DNA from: Tianweitania sediminis
GTDB taxonomy: Bacteria; Pseudomonadota; Alphaproteobacteria; Rhizobiales; Rhizobiaceae
Length of the DNA stretch: 64,000 nucleotides
Reading direction: 5' to 3'
Assembly (NCBI RefSeq): GCF_017813335.1
Contig: NZ_JAGIYY010000006.1
Coordinates: forward strand, 152,531 to 216,530
Positions 8,836 through 17,444 of this stretch are shown here, in pieces. The position numbers and the translations under genes are program-made. Numbering within the stretch: position 1 is the stretch's first letter; each line of letters opens with the position of its first letter. The notes beneath the pieces are model-generated. The model was not told the origin of the DNA, did no database searches, and saw nothing but the letters and a program-made list of their open reading frames with translations.

Positions 8836-11739
8836 CTAGCTGTTTTGGACCCGGCGGAGGGCTGCGGTCAACTTTTCCAGTTCCTGCGCCAGCAGAGCTT
8901 TCTTGTCGCGTTCAGCTTCCACCACGTCTTCGCGCGCATTGGCAACGAACTTCTCATTGGAAAGCTTCTTGTCGATCCGCTCAATGTCGGCCGACACCTT
9001 GTCGATCTCCTTGTTCAACCGAGCGCTTTCGGCGCCCACATCGATTAAGGAGCCCAGCGGCAGGCAGATGGTCGCTTCTCCCAGCACGATCTGCGCCGAC
9101 TGGCCAGGAGCATGATCGGCGAACGCGATGTCTCCCACCCGCGCCAGTCGCTTGATCGCACTTTCATGGCGCGCGAACCGGGCCCTGCTTTCTGCCGAAG
9201 CGTCCACCACGACAATCGGGGCAACCGCCCCGGCCGGCACGTTCATTTCGGAACGAACCGAGCGCACCCCGCTAACGAGGTCAACGAGCCAATTGATGTC
9301 CGCCGCGGCTTCCGCATCCTCGAAGGACGGCGCTGGCCAGCCGGCATGGCAGAGCAAAGAGCTGCGCGCAGTTTCACCGGCCGTATGATCCCAAAGCTCT
9401 TCCGTCATGAACGGCATGAACGGATGCATCAGCTTGTAGATCTCGTCCAGCACGAAGGCCGCCACTGCCTGGCTTTCTGCCTTGGCGGCTTCGTCCTCGC
9501 CCATGAACACGGGCTTCAGAAGTTCGAGGTACCAGTCGCAGAACTGGTTCCAAACAAAACGGTAAGCTGAAGCCGCGGCTTCGTTGAAGCGGTAGGTCTC
9601 GATGCCGGTCGTGATCTCGCGTGCCGTGCGTGCGAGCTCGGTCAGGATCCAGCGGTTGACCGGAAGCTTCGCGTCAGCGAGCCAGAGCGCGTCATTGCGC
9701 TTGGCCCCGTTCATCTCGGCAAAACGCGTGGCGTTCCAAAGCTTGGTGCCGAAATTGCGGTAGCCGGCGATGCGGGCCGGGTCGAGCTTCACGTCGCGCC
9801 CTTGCGCCGCCATGATCGCGAGCGTGAAGCGCAAGGCATCGGCGCCGTACTCGTCGATCAGTTCAAGGGGATCGATGACATTGCCCTTGGACTTTGACAT
9901 CTTGGCGCCGTTCTTATCGCGAACGAGCGCATGGACATAAACCGTGTGGAACGGCTCCTCGTCCATGAAATGGAGACCCATCATCATCATCCGGGCCACC
10001 CAGAAGAAGATGATGTCGAAGCCGGTCACCAGAACATCGGTCTGGTAGTGGGTCGCGAGTTCCTGTGTTTCGTCCGGCCAACCCAAAGTCGAGAACGGCC
10101 ACAGCGCCGACGAGAACCAGGTGTCGAGCACGTCTTCGTCACGCGTCAGGATCGATCCCGGCTCAAAGGTCTCCAGCCGCTCCTGCACCCAGGCCTTCCA
10201 CGGACCCTCATGCGAAAGATAATGCTGGACGGCAGCATCAAGCGCTGTCTCTTCGTCCTTCTCGACGAACACGGAGCCATCCGGTCCGTACCAGGCCGGG
10301 ATCTGGTGCCCCCACCACAACTGGCGCGAAATGCACCACGGCTGGATGTTGTCCATCCACTCGAAATAGGTCTTTTCCCAAGTCTTCGGCACGAAGTTGG
10401 TACGGCCCTCGCGCACGCTGGCAATCGCGGGCTCCGCCAGCGTCTTGGCATCGGCGAACCACTGGTCGGTCAGCATAGGCTCGATCACGACGCCCGAGCG
10501 ATCGCCAAACGGCTGCATGATCTTCTTGGATTCGACGTAAGGGACGTCGTTGCCTTCGTCGTCCTTGCGCGTGACCGCTAGGCCTTCCGCATTGATCGCC
10601 TGGACGATCCGCTCGCGCGCAGTAAACCGGTCGAGCCCCCGATACTCCTCGGGAACCAGGTTGATACCGTCCACTTCGTTTTCGCTCGGCAACTCGCCCG
10701 ATTTGGCAAGTTCAAGCGCTTGCGCCGCGCAGACCGCATAGGGCTCGCCATCGCTGCGCATGGAAGCGGTGGCGTCCATCAGCCGGTACAACGGGATATT
10801 GTTGCGCCGAGCGACCTGGTAGTCATTGAAGTCGTGAGCGCCGGTGATCTTCACTGCACCGGAGCCGAAATCAGGATCCGGATATTCGTCCGTGATAATG
10901 GGAATGAGGCGACGGTGCTCTCTCGGCCCCACTGGAATTTCGCAGAGCTTTCCAACGATCGGCGCATAGCGCTCGTCCGAAGGATGAACGGCAACAGCAC
11001 CATCCCCCAGCATGGTTTCCGGACGGGTTGTGGCGATGGAGATGTAGTTTCGTTCTTCTGAAAGGATGACGTTTCCGTCGGCGTCCTTCTCGACATAGGT
11101 GTAGGTTTCACCGCCAGCGAGCGGGTACTTGAAGTGCCACATGTGGCCGTCGACTTCGCGACTTTCGACCTCAAGGTCGGAGATGGCCGTTTCGAACTTC
11201 GGATCCCAGTTGACCAGCCGCTTGCCGCGGTAGATCAGCCCTTCGTTGTAAAGCGAAACAAAAACCTCGATGACGGCTCGGGACAGCCCCTCGTCCATGG
11301 TGAACCGCTCACGCGACCAATCACAGGAAGCACCGAGGCGCTTCAACTGGTTGAAGATCGTGCCGCCCGACTCGTTCTTCCATTCCCAGACTTTGTCGAT
11401 AAAGGCTTCGCGCCCCATCTGGCGACGGGTCGGCTGCTGCCGCTCAGCCAGCTGACGTTCGACCACCATCTGCGTGGCGATACCGGCGTGATCCATGCCC
11501 GGCTGCCAAAGCACGTTCTTGCCACGCATGCGCTCGAAACGGACGAGGATGTCCTGAAGCGTGTTGTTGAGCGCGTGACCCATATGAAGCGAGCCCGTCA
11601 CATTCGGTGGCGGGATCACGATGGTGAACGGCTCTGCCCCTTCTTCCGCACCGGCGCCGGCCCTGAAAGCATCGGCGTCTGCCCACTTCTGCGCAATGCG
11701 CGGCTCGACGGTTTTCGAGTCGTAGGTCTTCTCAAGCAT
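8836..11739 (-). CDS. valS: Valyl-tRNA synthetase
   Basis: 967 residues, a class I synthetase. The HIGH motif appears as HMGH at residues 52-55 (PPPNVTGSLHMGHALN) and the KMSKS loop at about 612-616 (NGAKMSKSKGNVIDPL). Between them lies the editing (CP1) domain, which hydrolyses mischarged threonine. The C-terminus ends in the coiled-coil arm typical of ValRS (ARLNKEIDKVSADIERIDKK), which contacts the tRNA. It charges tRNA-Val in the cytoplasm. It stands alone between popZ and ilvD, with a candidate promoter and a leader hairpin (CCGCGGCA...TGCCGCGG, 11775-11798). Confidence 0.98.
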   Translation of the reverse strand: MLEKTYDSKTVEPRIAQKWADADAFRAGAGAEEGAEPFTIVIPPPNVTGSLHMGHALNNTLQDILVRFERMRGKNVLWQPGMDHAGIATQMVVERQLAERQQPTRRQMGREAFIDKVWEWKNESGGTIFNQLKRLGASCDWSRERFTMDEGLSRAVIEVFVSLYNEGLIYRGKRLVNWDPKFETAISDLEVESREVDGHMWHFKYPLAGGETYTYVEKDADGNVILSEERNYISIATTRPETMLGDGAVAVHPSDERYAPIVGKLCEIPVGPREHRRLIPIITDEYPDPDFGSGAVKITGAHDFNDYQVARRNNIPLYRLMDATASMRSDGEPYAVCAAQALELAKSGELPSENEVDGINLVPEEYRGLDRFTARERIVQAINAEGLAVTRKDDEGNDVPYVESKKIMQPFGDRSGVVIEPMLTDQWFADAKTLAEPAIASVREGRTNFVPKTWEKTYFEWMDNIQPWCISRQLWWGHQIPAWYGPDGSVFVEKDEETALDAAVQHYLSHEGPWKAWVQERLETFEPGSILTRDEDVLDTWFSSALWPFSTLGWPDETQELATHYQTDVLVTGFDIIFFWVARMMMMGLHFMDEEPFHTVYVHALVRDKNGAKMSKSKGNVIDPLELIDEYGADALRFTLAIMAAQGRDVKLDPARIAGYRNFGTKLWNATRFAEMNGAKRNDALWLADAKLPVNRWILTELARTAREITTGIETYRFNEAAASAYRFVWNQFCDWYLELLKPVFMGEDEAAKAESQAVAAFVLDEIYKLMHPFMPFMTEELWDHTAGETARSSLLCHAGWPAPSFEDAEAAADINWLVDLVSGVRSVRSEMNVPAGAVAPIVVVDASAESRARFARHESAIKRLARVGDIAFADHAPGQSAQIVLGEATICLPLGSLIDVGAESARLNKEIDKVSADIERIDKKLSNEKFVANAREDVVEAERDKKALLAQELEKLTAALRRVQNS

Positions 11740-11798
11740 GTAATCTGAACCTGCTGGCTTGCAAGAATGGCTGCCCGCGGCAGCGAGTGGTGCCGCGG

Positions 11799-11827
11799 TT
11801 AAAGCGCCAAGCTTTTCGTCAAGTCAA
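11799..11827 (-). promoter_or_regulatory. Candidate sigma-70 promoter for valS
   Basis: On the minus strand, TTGACT (11822-11827) and CTTTAA (11799-11804) are separated by exactly 17 bases, 60 bases upstream of the valS start. The -35 box is good and the -10 weak. The transcript would begin within or just before the 8-bp hairpin at 11775-11798. Confidence 0.4.
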
Positions 11828-11862
11828 CAGATGGAGGCGTCTCCGGAGCGGCCGGGCGGCAA

Positions 11863-12627
11863 TCAGGCAGCCGGTCCGCGGGCGATGCGTTCGATTTCCT
11901 CGCGGACGAGGCGCTCCACCAGAGTGGGCAGGTTGTTGTCCAGCCACTCCGACAGCATCGGGCGAATCATCGCTTCCGCCATTTCGTCGAACGACTTCTG
12001 ACGCGTGGCTGCGAATGCCTCCGACAATTCGCCGAAGGCGGCAGCGACCTGCCGGCCTGTGCGATCCGAAACGATCGATGGGGCTGATTTCGCTCCGCTG
12101 AATTCCGGCATTTGCTTCAACTCGCTGTCCAGCAGGTCCTGAAAGCCGAGCATGGCTTCGTCGTAGTCGGCTGATGTGTCGGCGTCTGCTTCTAGGGCGA
12201 CAGCGGACTGGGTCAGCCCGTAATCCTCAGCCGGTTGTCCATGTTCGGCGGCAGTGGTGCCTTCGGCTTCGGTCGCTCGGTCGCGCGAACGGAGCTCTTC
12301 GGAAGTGAAGCTGGGGCGCAGCTCATCCATGATTGCGTGAAACGACGACGCCGTCGGCGAAGTGGGTTCTTCTGAGCTTTCCGCCTCGCCCCTGGGGCCG
12401 GTGTCTTCCTCAGCGGCTGTGTCGACCGGAGCCTGAATGCCTGCCCGAAACGCATCGAAGTGGCGAATGTCTGCGCTGTTGAGACGCGAAACCGGCATGC
12501 CGGGGGAATCCTGCTGCTCGCCGCTCGGACGCACCGTGTCGCTGTCTTCAATGATCCTGCGAATGGAAGCGAGAATCTCTTCCATGGAAGGTTCCCGCTG
12601 AACACTGTTGGACTGCGCCATCGTCAT
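11863..12627 (-). CDS. popZ: PopZ-like polar organising protein (DUF2497)
   Basis: 254 residues with the two conserved ends of alphaproteobacterial PopZ. The N-terminal helix (EPSMEEILASIRRIIEDSD, residues 12-30) is the partner-binding part, and the C-terminal helices (MAEAMIRPMLSEWLDNNLPT, then LVERLVREEIERIARG) form the oligomerising part. The middle is long, acidic and low in hydrophobic residues, as expected for the disordered linker. In Caulobacter and Agrobacterium, PopZ forms a condensate at the cell pole that anchors the ParB-bound origin and recruits cell-cycle kinases. Two ATGs (12627 and 12621) could start it. It lies directly upstream of valS on the same strand. Confidence 0.88.
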   Translation of the reverse strand: MTMAQSNSVQREPSMEEILASIRRIIEDSDTVRPSGEQQDSPGMPVSRLNSADIRHFDAFRAGIQAPVDTAAEEDTGPRGEAESSEEPTSPTASSFHAIMDELRPSFTSEELRSRDRATEAEGTTAAEHGQPAEDYGLTQSAVALEADADTSADYDEAMLGFQDLLDSELKQMPEFSGAKSAPSIVSDRTGRQVAAAFGELSEAFAATRQKSFDEMAEAMIRPMLSEWLDNNLPTLVERLVREEIERIARGPAA

Positions 12628-12723
12628 ACCGCCGCTTCATGACTCTCGGCCGCTTCCAAGCAGCCGAATCAACATCTTGAGCTTAAACGAGGCGGCAGCA
12701 CACGAGAATCCGGAAAGCGGGAT

Positions 12724-12760
12724 GCATCGACTTGCGCACAAGATTCACGCAAGTCGATGC
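12724..12760. terminator. 13-bp perfect inverted repeat just after the TolC-type gene
   Basis: GCATCGACTTGCG (12724-12736) and CGCAAGTCGATGC (12748-12760) form an uninterrupted 13-bp stem with an 11-base loop, starting two bases after the stop of the channel gene. No U tract follows on the minus strand. It could end or protect the transcript, or be a dispersed palindromic repeat; a genome-wide count would decide. Confidence 0.55.
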
Positions 12761-12762
12761 GA

Positions 12763-14124
12763 TCAGCGGCCGTCTGGCGTTCGCAAGCCGTACCACTTGT
12801 CCTTGACGGCGTTGTAGTGCTCCTTCGGCTCATACTTCGTGACCCGTAGGTTCAGGCGCTCCGCGCTGAGTGCGCCCACCGCCGAAAGGATGGCGTAGCT
12901 CGCAACAACCGCATCGCGTTCGGAGTTCGCGAGGTTGACCTGCGCGGTGATCACATCCGCTTGCGCGTCCAGAACGTCCAGCGTGGTGCGCTGCCCGACA
13001 TTCAACTCTTCCTGAACGCCGTTCAAGGCCAGTTGAGCCGCTGAAACCAACTCACGGTTGGCGGCGATGGATTGCTGGGCCGCGATATATTGCGTCCAGG
13101 CTGATGTCACAGCCGCACGGACCTGGTCGCGACTGACATCGACGTCGATACGCGCCTGGCCAAGCTGTTCCTTGTTCCGACGTACCGTGGCTGTGGTGCG
13201 CCCGCCATTGTAGATCGGGATGTTGAGCTGCAAGCCGATGCTGGCTGAGTCGCTCGTGCCATCTTGCTGGGAGTTGAGGCTCGATTCGCGGAAACTGCGC
13301 TGGACACCCGCTTCCGCCGACAACTGGGGAAGAAGTGCGCCTTCGGCCGATTTCACGCTGAACGCCTGCGCATCCACCACATGAAGATTCGACTTGATGG
13401 CGGGATGCTGGGAGAGCGCCACGTCAACCGAGCGGTCGAGGGTCGCCGGCAGGAGCTTCGTCACCGGCGAAGCGGCTTGAAGTCCGTTCGGCTCGTCACC
13501 GACCACCTGGCGATAGGTTGCCGCACTGGCAAGCGCCTGCGCCCGTGCTGCAGCAAGCTGTGCCACGGCTGAAGCGCGGGTCGCATCGGCCTGCGCCACA
13601 TCGGTGCGGGTGCCCTCACCCACTTCGAAGCGCGAGTTAGCCGCCCTCACCTGTTCTTCCAGGAAGGCCAGGTTCTGCTGCAGGAGACTGGCGATGCGGC
13701 GGTCCCGGATCACGTCCATGTAGGCGGACGCCGCGTTGAACAGGATGTTCTGTTCCGTATTGCGAAGAGCTTCACGCTGCGCAAAGACCTGCGATTCAGC
13801 GGCCCTCACGTTGTTCAACGTCTGGAAGCCGTCGAACAGGTTCTGGGACAAGGAGACCCCGAAGCCGCCCGTTTGCAGGCGAACGCCGGCTTGTCTGCTC
13901 AAGGTGTAGTTGGAAAAACCCGCAATAACCGGGCGATATCCTGATTTTGCAATGGCAACGCCTTCGTCCGTAACGCGAACGCCGGCGCGGGCGGAATTCA
14001 ATTGGGAGTTAAATTCATAGGCTTTGGACAGCGCTCCGAGGATGCTTTCGCTCCAGGCCGAAGTAGAAAATACGACGCTGGACGAGAGAAGCGCCACAAA
14101 CAAGCTTCGTGACAAAATAGACAA
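12763..14124 (-). CDS. TolC family outer-membrane channel protein
   Basis: Predicted 453 residues from a TTG at 14124, which has GAGG at good spacing and gives a proper signal peptide (SILSRSLFVALLSSSVVFST, then SAWS). An upstream ATG at 14178 would place the signal inside the chain. The mature part starts ESILGALSKAYEFNSQLNSA and contains the duplicated outer-membrane efflux helices, such as NLFDGFQTLNNVRAAESQV and IYNGGRTTATVRRNKEQLG, each with the conserved G-G turn. Trimers of such proteins cross the outer membrane and periplasm as the exit duct of type I secretion and RND efflux systems. No inner-membrane partner is adjacent, as is usual for the general TolC. Confidence 0.9.
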   Translation of the reverse strand: MSILSRSLFVALLSSSVVFSTSAWSESILGALSKAYEFNSQLNSARAGVRVTDEGVAIAKSGYRPVIAGFSNYTLSRQAGVRLQTGGFGVSLSQNLFDGFQTLNNVRAAESQVFAQREALRNTEQNILFNAASAYMDVIRDRRIASLLQQNLAFLEEQVRAANSRFEVGEGTRTDVAQADATRASAVAQLAAARAQALASAATYRQVVGDEPNGLQAASPVTKLLPATLDRSVDVALSQHPAIKSNLHVVDAQAFSVKSAEGALLPQLSAEAGVQRSFRESSLNSQQDGTSDSASIGLQLNIPIYNGGRTTATVRRNKEQLGQARIDVDVSRDQVRAAVTSAWTQYIAAQQSIAANRELVSAAQLALNGVQEELNVGQRTTLDVLDAQADVITAQVNLANSERDAVVASYAILSAVGALSAERLNLRVTKYEPKEHYNAVKDKWYGLRTPDGR

Positions 14125-14378
14125 CGCGAACCCTCGCTGATTGACGACCAAGGCTGGAAGCCAGACAGGGCCGACCATCGAATCCGGATCTAGGATCCGT
14201 TCGAGCGCAACCGCTACACCGTTCCTGCTGCATTGCGCAACAATATCAGCGGCATTGAAGAGCCCAGCGAGCAAGCGGATCGCGCGATGTTGCAGCGAAG
14301 GCACGGTAAAAGAAATTGTTAAGATAAGCCGGCTGATCGCCAACCGAGCGGCTACCGAGCGCTATCGAAGCAGTCCGT

Positions 14379-15053
14379 TCAGAAAACGAAGGAAGCCGGT
14401 TTGCTGAAGCCGGGCAATGGCTTAACGGCTGCGTTAAACACGGTCCGACCGGCAACAGTGTCGCCATCGCGCACGTAGAGCCGGGCGCTTCCGGTGCTGC
14501 CACGACCCACGATCGCAACCAGCCGTCCATAATTCTTCAACTGGTCGAGCAGGGCCTGGGGCACCTCGTCCACGCAGCCTTCAAGAACGATAACGTCATA
14601 AGGACCTTGCGCCTTGTAGCCCTCTGGCAAGGCGCCGGTCACAACAGCAACGTTGTCATAGCCCAGCCGCTGAAGGCTCTGTGTGGCGGCGCTGGCCAGA
14701 GTCGGATCCGATTCCAGGGCAACCACGCTGCTCGCCAAACGGGACACGACGGCAGCGCCATAGCCAGTGCCGGTGCCGACGTCGAGAACATAGTCGCCGG
14801 GCTGGATGTCGGCGAGTTGAATGAGCTTGGCGAAGGGTGACGGCTCCATCAGGTAGCGGGCTTCGCTGCTGCTGGTTGCCGGAGCAATCTCGAGATCTTC
14901 GTCGATATAGGCGAGCGCACGGCGGCGTGAGGGCACGAACTCCTCACGCGGCACAGCCAGCATTGCGTCGATCACTTCCACGCTGGTCACGTCGGTGGTT
15001 CGCACCTGACCATCCACCATCTTCAAACGCTGGGTGGCGAAATCGATGCTCAT
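14379..15053 (-). CDS. Protein-L-isoaspartate O-methyltransferase-like protein
   Basis: 224 residues from ATG at 15053 with AAGG upstream; the open frame continues further but overlaps the tRNA-Cys region. The AdoMet-binding motif I is VLDVGTGTGYGAAVVSRLAS, preceded by the Pcm-type AMLAVPREEFVPS and SSSEARYLMEPSPFAKLIQL. The family repairs isoaspartyl residues in damaged proteins. In rhizobia a member of this family sits directly upstream of a TolC-type gene, as here, and its true substrate is not certain. Sequences upstream carry no other gene on this strand except tRNA-Cys. Confidence 0.88.
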   Translation of the reverse strand: MSIDFATQRLKMVDGQVRTTDVTSVEVIDAMLAVPREEFVPSRRRALAYIDEDLEIAPATSSSEARYLMEPSPFAKLIQLADIQPGDYVLDVGTGTGYGAAVVSRLASSVVALESDPTLASAATQSLQRLGYDNVAVVTGALPEGYKAQGPYDVIVLEGCVDEVPQALLDQLKNYGRLVAIVGRGSTGSARLYVRDGDTVAGRTVFNAAVKPLPGFSKPASFVF

Positions 15054-15118
15054 CGCAAACCTTGCAGACACTAGGTGGCTGGAAGGCAGCCACGTTTTCC
15101 GGCTGTGCGAGCCGCGGA

Positions 15119-15192
15119 TGGAGGCCTCGCCCGGAATCGAACCGGGGTGCAAGGATTTGCAGTCCTCTGCGTAACCACTCCGCCACGAGGCC
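15119..15192 (-). tRNA. tRNA-Cys (anticodon GCA)
   Basis: The minus strand folds as a full cloverleaf. The 7-bp acceptor stem is GGCCTCG with CGAGGCC. The anticodon loop reads CTGCAAA with GCA at its centre. The T arm contains GGTTCGATTCC. The discriminator is U and the CCA end is encoded (15119-15121). It stands alone between the Pcm-like gene and the GNAT gene. Confidence 0.97.
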
Positions 15193-15295
15193 TCGACGCG
15201 CGCCTCGCACAGGCGGGTTCAATAGGTTGAGGCCCCGATGGCGTCAAGCGCTGCTTGCGCGCCCCGTCTTCTTTCTTCCTGCTGCTCCAGCAGCC

Positions 15296-15868
15296 TTAAG
15301 GCAGGAAGAGTACATAGGCCCGTTCACGCTGCGAAAGCGGCCTGACAGTGCTTCTCACCTGCCCCACAGGAGCAAAGCCGAGCTTCTGGTAAAGTGGCAG
15401 CGCTGCGGGGTGATCCAGCGTGCAGGTTTGCACGGTCACGCGGCGTGGCTGGTAGAACCAGGCAGCCTCGATCGCCGCACCCAGGAACCAGCGGCCGAGC
15501 CCCTGCCCGATCCCGTCAGCAGTCATGCCGAAATACGCAAGCTCCACCTGATCGGGAAGCTGCGCGTGAAGATCAAAGAAGCCCACCGGCGCGCCGTCCA
15601 GATGCAGCACGCGGATGTCACGGCCCGGCGCCTGAAGGTAAGCGCCAAGCTCCTGGTCGCTCATCCGAAGCACATTCACCCAATGCCATTTTCGGCCGAC
15701 GCGATCCATCAGGTAGCGAAAATAGTGCAGCGGGATGTGCTTGGTGCGAAGCAGCGCGAGCTTCTTGTTCACGGGCATTGCCGGTAGATGCGCCGGCGGC
15801 CGCTGCATTTCGAGGAAGGTGACGGTTACCTCAATCGCTTCTGCCGCCACGGTTGAAAGGCTGCTCAT
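15296..15868 (-). CDS. GNAT family N-acetyltransferase
   Basis: 190 residues from ATG at 15868, which overlaps the stop of sseA (ATGA); this decides the start although the frame is open to 15910. The acetyl-CoA fold is seen in VELAYFGMTADGIGQGLGRW (motif A, with the GIGQGLG pyrophosphate loop) and in TCTLDHPAALPLYQKLGFAP (motif B). GNAT enzymes move an acetyl group from acetyl-CoA to an amine. The substrate cannot be read from the sequence. It is last in the coupled run cysK-alaX-sseA-GNAT. Confidence 0.88.
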   Translation of the reverse strand: MSSLSTVAAEAIEVTVTFLEMQRPPAHLPAMPVNKKLALLRTKHIPLHYFRYLMDRVGRKWHWVNVLRMSDQELGAYLQAPGRDIRVLHLDGAPVGFFDLHAQLPDQVELAYFGMTADGIGQGLGRWFLGAAIEAAWFYQPRRVTVQTCTLDHPAALPLYQKLGFAPVGQVRSTVRPLSQRERAYVLFLP

Positions 15869-16710
15869 TTCTGGCTGGTTTCCACTGCGGTGTCGGATCG
15901 CGCGCCCCACTCACTCCAGGACCCGTCGTAGAGCTTGTGATTCGAAGAGCCGAGGGTTTCCAGCGCCAGGGAGACAACCGCGGCGGTGACACCGGAGCCG
16001 CAGGTGGTCACCACCGGCTTGTTGAGGTCGAGGCCCGCTGCTTCGAATGTTTCGCGCAGGGCCTCGGGCGAAAGCAGTTTCCCGTCCTGCGAAAGCGCAG
16101 CAGCAGGAACGTTCCTGGCCCCAGGCATGTGCCCTCCGCGCATGCCGGCACGCGGTTCAGGATCAGTGCCCTTGAAGCGCCCCGCTGGTCGTGCATCGGC
16201 AATCTGGAGGTCGCCTGTGCGCACCGCTTCCTGCATGTCTCCGAAGCTTGCCACGCGCTCGGGATGATGATCGACATCGAACACGCAGGGCGCGATCTTC
16301 GTGACCTCCCCGGTCAGCGGAAGGCCGGCCGCCTTCCAGCCATCGACGCCGCCTTCCAGAATTCTGACATCCTTGGCACCCATCAGGCGGAACATCCACC
16401 AGGCTCTGGGCGCGGTAAACACGCCCGGTCCGTCATAAACAATGATGGTGTCGTTTTCCGTCAGGCCCATCGAACCGGCCCAGCGCGCGAAATCCTGGGG
16501 AGACGGCAGCGTATGCGGAAGCTCGCTTTGCGGATCCACCACCAGGTCGTGATCGAAAAACACCGCGCCTGGAATATGCGCGGCGTCGTACTCGGCCTTC
16601 GGATCCCGATTCTGAGCCGGCAGGTACCAAGACGCATCTACAAGGGAGACGCCGGGCGTCTTAAGGTTTTCGAGCAGCCACTGCTGCGAAACAAAGAAGT
16701 TCTCGGCCAT
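15865..16710 (-). CDS. sseA: 3-mercaptopyruvate sulfurtransferase
   Basis: 281 residues with two rhodanese domains. The active-site loop is CGSGVTA with catalytic Cys237, the CGSGVT form that marks mercaptopyruvate sulfurtransferases rather than thiosulfate-specific rhodaneses. The first, inactive domain carries VSLVDASWYLPAQNRDPKAE and HIPGAVFFDHD. The enzyme moves sulfur from 3-mercaptopyruvate, a cysteine breakdown product, to thiols, thioredoxin or cyanide. It starts 3 bases after the AlaX gene and is followed by GNAT with a four-base overlap. Confidence 0.95.
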   Translation of the reverse strand: MAENFFVSQQWLLENLKTPGVSLVDASWYLPAQNRDPKAEYDAAHIPGAVFFDHDLVVDPQSELPHTLPSPQDFARWAGSMGLTENDTIIVYDGPGVFTAPRAWWMFRLMGAKDVRILEGGVDGWKAAGLPLTGEVTKIAPCVFDVDHHPERVASFGDMQEAVRTGDLQIADARPAGRFKGTDPEPRAGMRGGHMPGARNVPAAALSQDGKLLSPEALRETFEAAGLDLNKPVVTTCGSGVTAAVVSLALETLGSSNHKLYDGSWSEWGARSDTAVETSQK

Positions 16711-16712
16711 TC

Positions 16713-17444
16713 TTATCCTCCCAAGGTCCCGAAGCGCAGCCGGAAGCGGCGATTTTCCCGGCCCTTCTTCTCGATCTTCCCGATGTGAATGTCACCGATT
16801 TCACTAGTCGAGCGTACATGCGTGCCGCCGCACGGCTGGCTATCGACGCTGGCATTCCCGCCGATGCAGACGAGCCGGATCTGACCTGAACCAGAGGGCG
16901 GCCGCACGTTCTTTGACTTCACCAGCGCGGGGTTGGCGGTCAGTTCGTCTTCGCCGATCATGCGCACGAATACAGGGTGATCGGCGCGGACGAGTTGCAT
17001 CAATCTGTCCGTCGCTTCTTCCTTGCTCATTCCGCCGTCGGGCATGTCGAAGTCGACACGCGAATCCTCTTCCGAAACCGCGGCTCCCGTCACCGGATAT
17101 GGGCAGAAGGTCGTGAGAAGGTGGCAAGCAGTATGCATGCGCATCAGCCGCAAGCGCCGCTCCCAGTCGATCAGCAAATCGACGGTGTCGCCGGCGCGAA
17201 GAGTGTCGGCCCCTTCCGCGGCAAGGTGGAAGATATCTTCCTTGGTTTCGCCCGTTACCGTTCCGGTGATCGCGATTTCTGCGCCGTCGGCGCGAATGAG
17301 GCGGCCCGTGTCGCCGGGCTGCCCACCCGATGTCGCGTAAAAGATCGTGCGATCCAGGACGATCCCGCGCTCATCGACCTGCTGTACGGTCGCTTGCGTA
17401 TGGGCGAGGTAAGCGTCGTCGCGAAAAAGAGGAATGGTTTTCAA
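16713..17444 (-). CDS. Alanyl-tRNA editing protein (AlaX type)
   Basis: 243 residues from a TTG at 17444 that overlaps the stop of the cysteine synthase gene (TTGA). A longer upstream frame exists but lies inside that gene. It is a free-standing homologue of the AlaRS editing domain: GGQPGDTGRL near residue 41, the zinc/active-site pair His104 and His108 (MRMHTACHLL), and Cys205/His209 (QPCGGTHVRS). AlaX proteins deacylate tRNA-Ala wrongly charged with serine or glycine. The coupling to cysteine metabolism genes suggests shared expression, but not necessarily a shared pathway. Confidence 0.92.
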   Translation of the reverse strand: MKTIPLFRDDAYLAHTQATVQQVDERGIVLDRTIFYATSGGQPGDTGRLIRADGAEIAITGTVTGETKEDIFHLAAEGADTLRAGDTVDLLIDWERRLRLMRMHTACHLLTTFCPYPVTGAAVSEEDSRVDFDMPDGGMSKEEATDRLMQLVRADHPVFVRMIGEDELTANPALVKSKNVRPPSGSGQIRLVCIGGNASVDSQPCGGTHVRSTSEIGDIHIGKIEKKGRENRRFRLRFGTLGG

